A stretch of 64,000 nt of DNA from an uncultured Oscillospiraceae bacterium (GTDB taxonomy: Bacteria > Bacillota > Clostridia > Oscillospirales > Oscillospiraceae). The stretch lies in the NCBI GenBank assembly GCA_947588605.1, contig CANPYK010000002.1:1-64000 (forward strand), given 5' to 3'. Position 1 is the stretch's first letter. The number at the start of each line of letters is the position of its first letter. The position numbers were made by a program, and so were the translations under genes. This document shows positions 33,870-43,355 of this stretch, in pieces. The notes beneath the pieces are model-generated. The model saw only the letters and a list, made by a program, of their open reading frames with translations, made no database searches and was not told the DNA's origin.

Positions 33870-33915
33870 CTGCTGCACCTCCTTGCATGAAAACTTTAGA
33901 TTCGCAAGCTTTGCT

Positions 33916-33944
33916 ATTATAGCAGAACTTATCGGAAAATGCAA
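33916..33944 (-). promoter_or_regulatory. Predicted promoter of rpmB
   Basis: Minus strand: TTGCAT (33944-33939), 17-nt spacer, TATAAT (33921-33916), about 45 nt before the start codon. Confidence 0.65.
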
Positions 33945-33989
33945 GAAAAATTTTTCGTTCCGAATAAAATATTTATATGCCCCAGGCTC

Positions 33990-34018
33990 TTGCAAAAGCG
34001 ACGGTTTTTAGATAAAAT
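33990..34018 (+). promoter_or_regulatory. Predicted promoter of the hprK-dnaE cluster
   Basis: TTGCAA (33990-33995), 17-nt spacer, TAAAAT (34013-34018), 38 nt before hprK. The promoters of rpmB and hprK are divergent. Confidence 0.65.
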
Positions 34019-34056
34019 AGGAACATGCTGTTAGTCAAATCGTCAAGGAGGAGCTT

Positions 34057-34998
34057 ATGGACACGGAACATGGGATCACATTGAAGGCGCTGGCCGAGCA
34101 GGTGGGGCTGGAGGTCTTGTACGCCTCCTCGGACTTTGCCTCCAAGCTCATCACCACCGCGGTCATCAACCGCCCGGGACTCCAGCTCACGGGCTTCTAC
34201 GCCAATTTCACCACGGAGCGGCTCCAGATCCTGGGCTGGAACGAGGACGCCTACCTCCAGCAGTTCTCCGAGGAGGAGCGCCGGGCCAAGCTCGACCGCC
34301 TCATGGCCAGCGGCGTGCCGGCCATCATCATCGCCCACGACGTGAACATCCCGGAGGGGACGCTGGACTCGGCCAAGGAGCATGACGTCACCATTCTCAA
34401 GTCCCACCGGGAGACCAGCGAGCTCATCATCGAGCTCACCACCAAGCTCAACAACGCCCTGGCCCCCACCATCATGCGCCACGGCGTCTTTCTGGAGGTC
34501 TACTCCGAGGGCGTGCTGATCTTGGGCGAGTCCGGCATGGGCAAATCGGAGACGGCCATCGAGCTCATCAAGCGCGGACATCACCTCATCTCCGACGACG
34601 CCGTCATCATCAAGAAGGTCAACTCCACCACCCTCACCGGCACGGCGCCGGACCTCATCCGCAACTACATCGAGCTGCGCGGCATCGGCGTGGTGGACGT
34701 GCGGCGCATCTTCGGCAACGGCGCGGTGAAGTGGAGCGAGAAGGTGGACCTGGTCATCAAGCTGGAGAACTGGAACGCGGAGAACAGCTACGACCGCATG
34801 GGGTCCGAGACGGACTTCATCGACATCCTGGGCGTCAAGGTGCCCTACATCGTGGTGCCCATCAGGCCCGGGCGCAACCTGGCCGTCATCATCGAGGTGG
34901 CCGCCATGAACAACCGGCAAAAGCGCATGGGCTACAACTCCGGCAAGGACTTTGCCGAGCAGCTGGACGACTATTTTGACAGCCTGGAGGCACAATGA
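34057..34998 (+). CDS. hprK: HPr kinase/phosphorylase
   Basis: A 313-residue enzyme. The C-terminal kinase domain has the P-loop GESGMGKSETAI near 157 and the HprK signature (LRGIGVVDVRRIFGNGAVK). It phosphorylates HPr at Ser46 and removes the phosphate, setting carbon catabolite repression in Gram-positive bacteria. It is the first gene of a tightly packed cluster; its stop overlaps the murB start (ATGA). Confidence 0.96.
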   Translation: MDTEHGITLKALAEQVGLEVLYASSDFASKLITTAVINRPGLQLTGFYANFTTERLQILGWNEDAYLQQFSEEERRAKLDRLMASGVPAIIIAHDVNIPEGTLDSAKEHDVTILKSHRETSELIIELTTKLNNALAPTIMRHGVFLEVYSEGVLILGESGMGKSETAIELIKRGHHLISDDAVIIKKVNSTTLTGTAPDLIRNYIELRGIGVVDVRRIFGNGAVKWSEKVDLVIKLENWNAENSYDRMGSETDFIDILGVKVPYIVVPIRPGRNLAVIIEVAAMNNRQKRMGYNSGKDFAEQLDDYFDSLEAQ

Positions 34999-35903
34999 AC
35001 GACGGACTTGACCGCCTGCTGGCGGACCTTCGGGGGGAATACCCGGAGACGGGCGTGACCCTGGGCGAGCCTATGAGCCGCCACACCACCTTTAAGATCG
35101 GCGGGCCTGTGCGGGCGCTTCTGGAGCCCAAGAGCATCGGGGCCTTCGTCTGGTGCGTCCGGGAGCTGGAGGGGCGGGAGCTGCCCTACTTTATCCTGGG
35201 CAACGGCTCCAACCTGCTGATTTCCGACGGCGGGCATAAGGAGGTCGCCCTCTCCACCGCGCGGCTCGACACCGTGCGCGTCAGCGGCGACAGCCTCATC
35301 TGCGGCGCGGGCGTGGTGCTCTCGCGCCTTGCCAACGCCGCCCTCAGCGAGGGGCTCACCGGCCTTGAGTTCGCCCACGGCATCCCCGGCACGCTGGGCG
35401 GCGGCGTCACCATGAACGCCGGGGCCTACGGCGGGGAGCTTGCCGACGTGGTGGAGTCCGTCACCTTCGTGGAGCGGGACGGCCAGGTGCGGGTGGTCCC
35501 CAAGAGCGAGTGCGCCTTCGGTTACCGCTCCTCCCGCTTCCAAAAGGGCGGCGCGATCCTCTCCGCCACCCTGCGTCTGCGCCCCGGCGACCCCAAGGCG
35601 ATCAGGGCCAAAATGGAGGAGCTCATGGAGGCGCGTCGGGAAAAGCAGCCCCTCAACTATCCCTCCGCCGGGAGCACCTTCAAGCGTCCGGAGGGGGACT
35701 ACGCCTCCCGCCTCATCGATGCCTGCGGCCTGAAGGGCCTGCAGGTGGGCGGCGCGCAGGTCTCGGAAAAGCACGCGGGCTTTATCGTGAACCTGGGGAA
35801 CGCCACCTTCTCCGACGTCTACGCCCTCATGGCCATGGTGGTGACGAAGGTCTACAAGGAGACCGGCGTCCGCCTGGAGCCGGAGGTAAAGATCATCGTT
35901 TAA
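34995..35903 (+). CDS. murB: UDP-N-acetylenolpyruvoylglucosamine reductase
   Basis: A 302-residue FAD enzyme of cytoplasmic peptidoglycan precursor synthesis: N-terminal THTTFKIGGPV-type motif (RHTTFKIGGPVRAL), FAD-binding LGNGSNLLISDGG, catalytic YRSSRF region, and the type-II C-terminus (NYPSAGSTFKRPEGDYASRL, LEPEVKIIV). It makes UDP-MurNAc using NADPH. Translationally coupled to hprK. Confidence 0.96.
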   Translation: MNDGLDRLLADLRGEYPETGVTLGEPMSRHTTFKIGGPVRALLEPKSIGAFVWCVRELEGRELPYFILGNGSNLLISDGGHKEVALSTARLDTVRVSGDSLICGAGVVLSRLANAALSEGLTGLEFAHGIPGTLGGGVTMNAGAYGGELADVVESVTFVERDGQVRVVPKSECAFGYRSSRFQKGGAILSATLRLRPGDPKAIRAKMEELMEARREKQPLNYPSAGSTFKRPEGDYASRLIDACGLKGLQVGGAQVSEKHAGFIVNLGNATFSDVYALMAMVVTKVYKETGVRLEPEVKIIV

Positions 35904-35942
35904 GAGCTTTAGCGATTTGTACTTACGAAACGGGGTGACACC

Positions 35943-36800
35943 ATGGAAATGCTCATCATCTCCGGCCTGTCCGGCGCGGGGAAGAGCCGCGTGGCGGCGG
36001 CGCTGGAGGATCTGGACTTTTACTGCGTGGACAATATGCCGGGGGAGCTCATTCCCCGCTTTGCCGAGCTGTGCGCCGCCACCAGAGGCCGGTATGAGCG
36101 TGTGGCGCTGGTGTCCGACATCCGCAGCGGCGACGGCTTCGGGCATCTCTTCTCCGCCCTGGAGGAGCTGGAGCGGGCGGGCTTCGCCTACAAGATCCTC
36201 TACGTGGACGCCACGGTGGAGACGATCGTCAAGCGCTACAAGGAGACCCGCCGCCGCCACCCCCTGGACGGCGAGGCCGTGGGCCTGGAGGCCGCGGTGC
36301 ACCGGGAGATCGAGGCCCTGGAGCCGGTGCGGCGCAGGGCGGACTATGTCATCAACACCACCGGCCTCACCCTGGGCAAGCTCCAGCGGACCCTCTACCG
36401 TCTCTTCGGCGCGGGGGACGAGCAGAAGCTGCGGGTGACGGTGATGTCCTTCGGCTTTAAGTACGGTATCCCCATGGAGGCCGACCTGGTCTTCGACGTG
36501 CGCTTCCTCCCAAACCCCTTCTATGTGCCGGAGCTCATGGAGAAGAACGGCCTGGACGCGGACGTGTTCGACTACGTCATGAGCTCGGACCAGTCCAGGG
36601 AGTTTTTGCGGAGGCTGACGGACCTCATCGACTTTCTGCTCCCCAATTACGAGGAGGAGGGGAAGATGAACCTCACCGTCTGCGTGGGCTGTACCGGCGG
36701 CCACCACCGGTCCGTGGCGGTGACGGAGGCGCTGGCAAAGCACTTGGCCCTCACCGGTCACGAGACGGAGCGCGTCCACCGGGACATCGCCAAAAATTAA
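35943..36800 (+). CDS. rapZ: RNase adapter / nucleotide-binding protein RapZ (YvcJ)
   Basis: A 285-residue P-loop protein (LSGAGKSRVAAALEDLDFYC) with the family C-terminal domain (VMSFGFKYGIP, DVRFLPNPFY, CVGCTGGHHRSV). E. coli RapZ directs glmZ decay; in Gram-positives YvcJ is linked to competence and cell-wall sugar metabolism. It lies between murB and whiA; the yvcK gene often found between rapZ and whiA is absent. Confidence 0.95.
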   Translation: MEMLIISGLSGAGKSRVAAALEDLDFYCVDNMPGELIPRFAELCAATRGRYERVALVSDIRSGDGFGHLFSALEELERAGFAYKILYVDATVETIVKRYKETRRRHPLDGEAVGLEAAVHREIEALEPVRRRADYVINTTGLTLGKLQRTLYRLFGAGDEQKLRVTVMSFGFKYGIPMEADLVFDVRFLPNPFYVPELMEKNGLDADVFDYVMSSDQSREFLRRLTDLIDFLLPNYEEEGKMNLTVCVGCTGGHHRSVAVTEALAKHLALTGHETERVHRDIAKN

Positions 36801-36814
36801 CTGAGGAAACCACC

Positions 36815-37708
36815 ATGTCCTTTTCCTTTGATGTGAAAAATGAGCTCTGCCGGACGGAGATCGGAAAGCGCCCCCAGGCCATGGCCGAGTGTTACGGGGC
36901 GCTTTTGTTCTGCAACCGCTTCGACCGGGAGGAGATCCGCTTTCTCACGGGCTCGGAGGCGTTTGCCGGAAGGCTCCCCAAGCTCTTTCTGCGGGCCTTC
37001 GGCGTCTCCTTCGACGAGGTGAGCCGCGTGAGCGCCGGGGGCAAGCGCACCGTCCTCATGCGCCGGCCGGAGAGCATCCGCGCCGTGGCGGACGCCCTGG
37101 GCTACGGCCCCGGCGTCATCTCCCACCACGTGAACCTCGGCCTTTTGGAGGACGACGAGTCCCGCGCCGGGTTCCTGCGGGGCGCGTTTTTGGCCGGGGG
37201 GAGCGTCACGGACCCCGTCAAGCGCTACCACCTGGAGCTTGTCACCGGCCACTACACCGTCAGCCGCCAGATCACCGCCCTTTTCATCGACATGGGCTTC
37301 GAGCCCAAGAGCGTGGCGCGGGCCGGCAACTATATCATCTACTTCAAGCAAAGCGCCCTCATCGAGGATATCCTCACCACCGCCGGGGCCCCCGTGGCCG
37401 CCATGCGCGTCATGTCCGCCAAGATCGAGAAGGACATGACCAACCTCGTCAACCGCAAGGTCAACTGCGACACCGCCAACGTCGCCAAGTCCGTGGAGGC
37501 CAGCGCACAGGTGCTGGTGGACATCAAAAAGCTCCGGGACAGCGGCGTTCTGACCTCCCTTTCGGATAAGCTCCGGGAGGCGGCGCGGCTCCGGGAGGAA
37601 AACCCCGAGCTGACGCTTTCCGAGCTTGCCGACCTTACCGGCCTTACAAAATCCGGCCTCAACCACCGCCTGCGCAAGCTTTCCGAGATCGCGCGGGCCC
37701 TCAACTGA
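36815..37708 (+). CDS. whiA: DNA-binding protein WhiA
   Basis: A 297-residue protein: an N-terminal LAGLIDADG-like domain (FLRGAFLAGGSVTDP, YHLELVTGHY) and a C-terminal helix-turn-helix (LSELADLTGLTKSGLNHRLR). WhiA acts in chromosome segregation and cell division in Bacillus and in sporulation in Streptomyces. It starts 14 nt after rapZ. Confidence 0.96.
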   Translation: MSFSFDVKNELCRTEIGKRPQAMAECYGALLFCNRFDREEIRFLTGSEAFAGRLPKLFLRAFGVSFDEVSRVSAGGKRTVLMRRPESIRAVADALGYGPGVISHHVNLGLLEDDESRAGFLRGAFLAGGSVTDPVKRYHLELVTGHYTVSRQITALFIDMGFEPKSVARAGNYIIYFKQSALIEDILTTAGAPVAAMRVMSAKIEKDMTNLVNRKVNCDTANVAKSVEASAQVLVDIKKLRDSGVLTSLSDKLREAARLREENPELTLSELADLTGLTKSGLNHRLRKLSEIARALN

Positions 37709-37734
37709 CAAATTCGTTGAAAAGAGGTGACACC

Positions 37735-40700
37735 ATGGCCTTTACCCACCTGCACGTCCACTCCGAATATAGCCTCCTGGACGGGGCGTGCCGCATCAAG
37801 GAGCTTCCCAAACGCGCCAAGGAGCTGGGCCAGACGGCCCTGGCCGTCACGGACCACGGGGTCATGTACGGGGCCGTGGCCTTTTACGAGGCGTGCTTAG
37901 CCGAGGGCGTCAAGCCCATCATCGGGTGCGAGGTCTACGTGGCCCCCCGCACACGCTTTGACAAGGAGCACGGGGAGGATTCGGTGCGCTACCACCTCAT
38001 CCTGCTGTGCAAAAACGAGACGGGATATAAGAACCTCTGCTATCTCGTCTCCATGGGCTTTGTGGAGGGGTTTTATATGAAGCCCCGCATCGACATGGAC
38101 CTTCTCCGGGCCCACGCCGAGGGGCTCGTCGCCCTCTCCGCCTGCGTCCAGGGGCAGGTGCCCCAGCTTCTGCTCCATGACCGCTACGACGAGGCCAAGA
38201 AAACGGCCCTGGAGTTTCAGAGCATTTTCGGCGAGGGAAACTATTACCTGGAGCTCCAGGACCACGGCATCGCCGACGAGCGCCGCGCCGCCCAGGGCCT
38301 CATCCGGCTCCACCGGGAGACGGGCATCCCCCTGGTGCTCACCAACGACGTCCACTACCTCCGGCGGGAGGACGCCTACGCCCAGGACGTGCTGATGTGC
38401 ATCCAGACGGGCAAGACCCTCACCGACGAAAACCGCATGAAGTTCGAAAGCGACAGCCTCTACCTCAAAAGCGAGGAGGAGATGCGCGCCCTCTACCCGG
38501 ACCTTCCCGAGGCGGCGGAGAACACCAACGTCATCGCGGACATGTGCAACGTGGAGTTTGAGTTCGGCCACTACCACCTGCCGGAATTCAAGGTCCCGGA
38601 GGGCTACACGGCCAAGGCGTATCTGGAAAAGCTCTGCTATGAGGGCTTCGCCCAACGCTACCCCCATTCCCCCGAGGTGGAAAAGCAGCTGCGCTATGAG
38701 CTCAGTATGATCGACCGCATGGGCTTTACCGACTACTTCCTCATCGTCCAGGACTTCGTCATGTACGCCAAACGAAACGGCATCCCCGTGGGGCCGGGGC
38801 GTGGGAGCGCCGCCGGGAGCGTGGTGAGCTACTGCCTGCGCATCACCGACATCGACCCCATCAAGTACAGCCTCTATTTTGAGCGCTTTCTGAACCCGGA
38901 GCGCGTCTCCATGCCGGATATCGACATGGACTTCTGCGAGCGCCGCCGGGGGGAGGTGGTGGACTACGTCAAGCGCAAGTACGGCGCGGACCACGTGGCC
39001 CAGATCGTCACCTTCAACACCCTGAAGGCCAAGAACGCCGTGCGCAGCGTCTCCAAGGTCCTGGGCCTCACCTTCGCCGAGGAGAACGAGCTGGCCAAGA
39101 CCCTGCCGGACGACTTTCGCATCACCCTCTCCGACGCCATCCGCGTCTCCCAACAGCTCCGGGACAAGATGGCGGAGGACCCGCGGTTCGAGCAGGTCAT
39201 CAACACCGCTCTCGCGCTGGAGGATATGCCCAAGGACTCCGGCACCCACGCCGCCGGGGTGGTCATCACCCGCAACCCCGTCCACACCTACGTGCCCCTG
39301 ACCCTTTCCAAGAAGGACAACACCATCGCCACCCAGTACACCATGACCACCATCGAGCACCTGGGGCTTTTGAAGATGGACTTCCTGGGCCTTCGGAACC
39401 TTACCGTCATCGACGACGCGGTGCGCGACATCCGCAAAAGGGTCCCGGACTTTGATATCTCCGCGATCCCGGACGACGATAAGGAGACCTACGACATGCT
39501 GGCCGCCGGCAAGACCTCCGGCGTCTTTCAGCTGGAATCGGCCGGCATGACCGGCGTGTGCGTGGGCATGAAGGCCAAGAGCATCGAGGACATCACCGCC
39601 GTCATCGCCCTCTACCGCCCCGGCCCCATGGACTCCATCCCCCGCTTCCTGGAGGCCAGCGCCAACCCGGACAAGATCCGCTACAAGCACCCCCTCCTGG
39701 AGCCCATCCTGAACGTCACCTACGGGTGCATCGTCTACCAGGAGCAGGTCATCGAGATCTTCCGCAGGCTCGCCGGCTTCTCCCTGGGCCAGGCGGACAT
39801 GATCCGCCGCGCCATGTCCAAGAAGAAGATGGCGGAGATCCAGAAGGAACGGCAGACCTTCATCTTCGGCGACGAGGAGCGGGGCATCCACGGCTGTGTG
39901 AAAAACGGCGTTCCCGAGGACGTGGCCGGGTCCATCTACGACGAGATCACCGATTTTGCCAACTACGCCTTCAACAAGGCCCATGCGGTGAGCTACGCCG
40001 TGGTGGCCTATGAGACGGCTTACCTCAAGTGCCACTACCCCCGGGAGTATATGGCGGCGCTGATGACCTCGGTGCTGGGGTACGCCGAGAAGGTGGCGGA
40101 GTACACCGCCGAGTGCGCGGCGCTGGGCATCAAGCTCCTGCCGCCGGATGTGAACAGGTCCGCCAACCGCTTCAGCGTGGAGGGGGACAACATCCGCTAC
40201 GGCCTTGTGGCGGTGAAGAACATCGGCTCGAAGTTCATCGAGAGCGTCATGGCGGAGCGGCAGGCCAACGGGCCCTTCACCTCCTTCACCGATTTCTGCG
40301 AGCGGGCCTTCGGGCCGGATATGAACCGGCGGGCGCTGGAGAGCCTCATCAAGGCCGGGGCCTTCGACTCCATGGGCCTCAAGCGCCGCCAGCTCATGGA
40401 GGGCGTGGGCCTGGTCCTGGACGAGATCGCCGACCGCCGCCGGAAGAACGTGGAGGGGCAGATGGACCTCTTCGGCATGACCGACGAGGAGGAGGCCCCC
40501 CGGAGCCGGGTGGAGCTACCCGACGTGGAGGAGTATTCCCCCATGGAGCGCATGGCCATGGAGCGGGAGGTCACGGGCCTTTACCTCTCCGGCCACCCCA
40601 TGGACGGCTGGCGGGATGTGGCGCGGCGTCTGGGCGCCGTGAGCATCGGCGCCATCGAGGCCGACTACAGCGAGGAGCGGGAGACCCACCGCTACCACGA

Positions 40701-41196
40701 CGACCAGGAGCTCATCCTGTGCGGCGTCATCACGGCGGTGAAGACCAAGGCCACGAAAAACGGCGGCCTCATGGCCTACGTCACCCTGGACGACGGCACC
40801 GGCGACATGGAGCTTCTCGCCTTCCAGCGGGTGCTGGACGCCTCCGGCGGCTATATGCGCGCCGGGGAGCTGGTGAGCGTCGCCGGACGGCTGTCTGTCC
40901 GGGACGAAAAGGCTCCCCAGGCGGTGATCAATTTCCTGCGCCCCCTCGCCGACAACCGCCGGGGGCCGGAACGGCCGAAAACCGAGGCCACCAAGCTCTA
41001 CGCAAAGCTCAAGAGTAAGGACAGCGCCGCTTATCAGCGCATCAAGCTCGTCCTCACCATGTTCCCCGGCGACCAGCAGCTCATCCTCTACTTCGAGGAC
41101 ACCAAGGCGCGCCAGGGCGCGCCCTGCGTCATCCACCCGGCGCTGGTGCAGGAGCTCCGGGAGCTTCTAGGGGAGGAGAACGTGGTGGTCAAATGA
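37735..41196 (+). CDS. dnaE: DNA polymerase III subunit alpha, DnaE type
   Basis: A 1153-residue replicative polymerase. The N-terminal PHP domain (FTHLHVHSEYSLLDG, VTDHGVMYG), the palm with catalytic Asp in MPDIDMDFCERRR near 400, thumb and fingers (NTLKAKNAVRSV, GVFQLES), helix-hairpin-helix region and a C-terminal OB domain (GVITAVKTKATKNGGLMAYV) are in order. ATG at 37735 follows AAGAGGTGAC. It ends in a 4-nt overlap with a GNAT gene. Confidence 0.96.
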   Translation: MAFTHLHVHSEYSLLDGACRIKELPKRAKELGQTALAVTDHGVMYGAVAFYEACLAEGVKPIIGCEVYVAPRTRFDKEHGEDSVRYHLILLCKNETGYKNLCYLVSMGFVEGFYMKPRIDMDLLRAHAEGLVALSACVQGQVPQLLLHDRYDEAKKTALEFQSIFGEGNYYLELQDHGIADERRAAQGLIRLHRETGIPLVLTNDVHYLRREDAYAQDVLMCIQTGKTLTDENRMKFESDSLYLKSEEEMRALYPDLPEAAENTNVIADMCNVEFEFGHYHLPEFKVPEGYTAKAYLEKLCYEGFAQRYPHSPEVEKQLRYELSMIDRMGFTDYFLIVQDFVMYAKRNGIPVGPGRGSAAGSVVSYCLRITDIDPIKYSLYFERFLNPERVSMPDIDMDFCERRRGEVVDYVKRKYGADHVAQIVTFNTLKAKNAVRSVSKVLGLTFAEENELAKTLPDDFRITLSDAIRVSQQLRDKMAEDPRFEQVINTALALEDMPKDSGTHAAGVVITRNPVHTYVPLTLSKKDNTIATQYTMTTIEHLGLLKMDFLGLRNLTVIDDAVRDIRKRVPDFDISAIPDDDKETYDMLAAGKTSGVFQLESAGMTGVCVGMKAKSIEDITAVIALYRPGPMDSIPRFLEASANPDKIRYKHPLLEPILNVTYGCIVYQEQVIEIFRRLAGFSLGQADMIRRAMSKKKMAEIQKERQTFIFGDEERGIHGCVKNGVPEDVAGSIYDEITDFANYAFNKAHAVSYAVVAYETAYLKCHYPREYMAALMTSVLGYAEKVAEYTAECAALGIKLLPPDVNRSANRFSVEGDNIRYGLVAVKNIGSKFIESVMAERQANGPFTSFTDFCERAFGPDMNRRALESLIKAGAFDSMGLKRRQLMEGVGLVLDEIADRRRKNVEGQMDLFGMTDEEEAPRSRVELPDVEEYSPMERMAMEREVTGLYLSGHPMDGWRDVARRLGAVSIGAIEADYSEERETHRYHDDQELILCGVITAVKTKATKNGGLMAYVTLDDGTGDMELLAFQRVLDASGGYMRAGELVSVAGRLSVRDEKAPQAVINFLRPLADNRRGPERPKTEATKLYAKLKSKDSAAYQRIKLVLTMFPGDQQLILYFEDTKARQGAPCVIHPALVQELRELLGEENVVVK

Positions 41197-41702
41197 GAGA
41201 GGAGAACGGTTTTTTGACGGAACAAAACGCGACCATCCGCAGGGCCGAGGCGCGGGACCTTCCTGCCCTCGGGGCCCTTCTGGAGCAGGTGGAGATGGTC
41301 CACCACCTGGGCCGGCCCGACCTATTCAAAAACGGCGGCCGGAAATACGATGACGGCCAGCTTCTGGACATGCTGCCGGACGACCGCCGCCCCATCTTCG
41401 TCTACGATAGTGCTGAGGACGGGGTCCTGGGCTACGCCTTCTGCCTTCTGGAGGACCACGCCGGGGACAACGTGATGACCCCCATCCGCACCCTCTACGT
41501 GGACGACATCTGCGTCTTCGACCACGCCCGCGGGCGGGGCATCGGACGGGCCATTTATGAGTACGTCCGAGCATACGCGCGCCAAATCGGGTGCCATGAC
41601 CTGACGCTGAACGTCTGGGAGTGCAACCCCGGGGCCAGGGCGTTTTATGAAAGGATGGGCATGAGGCCCTATAAAACAGGCATGGAGGACATTTTGACAT
41701 GA
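41193..41702 (+). CDS. GNAT-family N-acetyltransferase
   Basis: A 169-residue acetyltransferase with the acetyl-CoA site DHARGRGIGRAIYEYVRAYA and the usual C-terminus LNVWECNPGARAFYERMGM. Start overlaps dnaE (ATGA) and stop overlaps the following lipid-kinase gene (ATGA), so all three are translationally coupled. The acetyl acceptor is unknown. Confidence 0.9.
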   Translation: MREENGFLTEQNATIRRAEARDLPALGALLEQVEMVHHLGRPDLFKNGGRKYDDGQLLDMLPDDRRPIFVYDSAEDGVLGYAFCLLEDHAGDNVMTPIRTLYVDDICVFDHARGRGIGRAIYEYVRAYARQIGCHDLTLNVWECNPGARAFYERMGMRPYKTGMEDILT

Positions 41703-42580
41703 AAAAGGTACTGCTGATCGCCAATCCCAAGTCCGGCAAGCAGAAGATACAGACGGAGCTCTTCCACATCGTGGACAGGCTCAACGACGCGGGATACCTC
41801 CCCACCGTGGCCCTGACGGCCCATCGCGGCCACGCCACCGAGCTCGCCGCCGGGGCGGAGGGGTACGACCTTCTCGCCTGCACCGGCGGGGACGGCACCC
41901 TCAACGAGGTCATCAGCGGCCTTGTGGAGGCGGGCCTGGACATCCCCATCGGCTACATCCCCCTGGGCTCCACCAACGACTTCGCCGGCTCCCTGGGCAT
42001 TCCGGACACCATCGACGGGGCCCTGGACAATCTGCTGGAGGGCACGCCCACCCCGGTGGACGTGGGGCTTTTCAACGGCCGCGCCTTCCTGGACGTGGGG
42101 CTTCTGGGCATCTTCTCCCGCACCTGCTACGAGACGCCCCAGAACATGAAAAACACCCTGGGCTTCCTGGCCTACGTCCTGGAGGGCATCCGGGAGGTCC
42201 CCACCGTCCACCCCATCCCCCTGCGGGTCGAGGTGGGGGAGCGGGTCTTCGAGGGGGAGTACCTGGCGTGCGTGGTGTCCAACTCCCGGAAGCTGGGGGG
42301 CGTGGTGTCCCTCAGCGAAAACCAGGTCAGCCTCTCCGACGGGCTTTTTGAGCTTTTGCTGGTAGAGAAGGAGAAGACGCCCCTGCAGTTGCACGGCTAC
42401 GTGAAGGCCCTGCGCACCGCCACCCTGGAGGCCGAGGGCATGACCTTCCTCTCCGCCCCGTCCCTTCGCATCACCTCCCCCGACCGCGAGCCCTGGACCC
42501 TGGACGGCGAACGCGCCGACTGGGATGGCGCCGCCGATATCCGCGTTGTACCGGGCGCGGTGCGGATCCTGATGAAATGA
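41699..42580 (+). CDS. Diacylglycerol kinase-family lipid kinase (YegS/DgkB-like)
   Basis: A 293-residue enzyme with the DAGK catalytic motif ACTGGDGTLNEVISGL near 60-75 and IPLGSTNDFAGSL near 88-100. Related enzymes phosphorylate diacylglycerol (recycling lipid from lipoteichoic-acid synthesis) or other lipids. In this window an LtaS-like enzyme that would release diacylglycerol makes DgkB-type function plausible, but this is inference. Confidence 0.9.
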   Translation: MKKVLLIANPKSGKQKIQTELFHIVDRLNDAGYLPTVALTAHRGHATELAAGAEGYDLLACTGGDGTLNEVISGLVEAGLDIPIGYIPLGSTNDFAGSLGIPDTIDGALDNLLEGTPTPVDVGLFNGRAFLDVGLLGIFSRTCYETPQNMKNTLGFLAYVLEGIREVPTVHPIPLRVEVGERVFEGEYLACVVSNSRKLGGVVSLSENQVSLSDGLFELLLVEKEKTPLQLHGYVKALRTATLEAEGMTFLSAPSLRITSPDREPWTLDGERADWDGAADIRVVPGAVRILMK

Positions 42581-42589
42581 CCCCGGCTG

Positions 42590-42990
42590 CGGAACCACCC
42601 CTGCCGCTTTGCGGCTGTCCCCTCCGCGGGAGGGGCAAAAGGGAACGCACAGGTAGTCCAGCCCCTTCTAGGTCGGGGTGGCGCGAAGCGCCGGGGTGGT
42701 TCCGAAATGCGCTTCCCGGAAGCCCCAGCGACGGGCAACAGGCTCGAATACCCCGGCCCTGCGGGGCCACCCCTTTTTCCGAAAAAGGGGTCGGGGGAAT
42801 GAGGTTGCGGCGCTTCGCGCCGCATTTTAAAAATTGCGCCGCAAAGCGGCGCAAAACCTTTTTTACCCCCTTTGGGGCAAAGGGGGCAGGGGGGATTCGA
42901 GCCCCCGTCCCCGCCGCGCGGGCAATTCTAAACCGCGGCGAAGCCGCAACCTTTTTTGCCCCCTCCTCGCGGGGCGTTCAGGGGGGAAAC
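42590..42990. repeat. Composite intergenic repeat element (copy 2)
   Basis: A roughly 300-bp element nearly colinear with 46620-46914. It holds GAACCACCCCTGCCGCTT, CGGCTGTCCCC, GGTCGGGGTGGCGCGAAGCG, GGCTCGAATACCCC, CCGAAAAAGGGGTCGGGGGA, and TTGCGCCGC-AAA-GCGGCGCAA followed by a T run. A further CCGCGGCGAAGCCGCAACC hairpin follows at 42930-42960. Non-coding. Confidence 0.85.
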
Positions 42991-43034
42991 GAGCCTGGGA
43001 TGACGGTGCCCTCCAAAATCCCGCAAAAAAATAC

Positions 43035-43063
43035 TTGCCATTTCCAAACTCCTGCTGTAGAAT
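43035..43063 (+). promoter_or_regulatory. Predicted promoter with a long leader for the LRR/SLH surface protein
   Basis: TTGCCA (43035-43040), 17-nt spacer, TAGAAT (43058-43063). The start codon lies about 290 nt further, giving an unusually long leader. It contains a GGGGAAG/CTTCCCC hairpin (43094-43113) and a GC-rich inverted repeat near 43290-43325. Confidence 0.5.
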
Positions 43064-43355
43064 AGAGACGGATAACAAAATAAGCGGCAGGCCGGGGAAG
43101 TTGCAGCTTCCCCAGCCCTGCGCGGGTGCTCGAACCACCCACACAACAGAATTATCTGCACCGCCCCTATTGTACCTTGCTTTTGTCTTTTTTGCAAGTA
43201 CAATCGGGTTTGTGTGGCTTATTCGCGCGTGTGTCGGGTCCTTCCTTGCCCGCCACGCGCGATTTTTGTTATCCCCGAGGGCCACACCGGGGAGGCGTCC
43301 GCCTCCCCGGCCGCGCCCGAGGGGAAAACAGAATTTTTTTACAAGGAGGACCCCT

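Noticed and set aside
37897-40035. 712-codon open frame opposite dnaE
   Set aside because: Antisense shadow caused by high third-position GC; composition is Val/Asp/Gly/His repeats without motifs.
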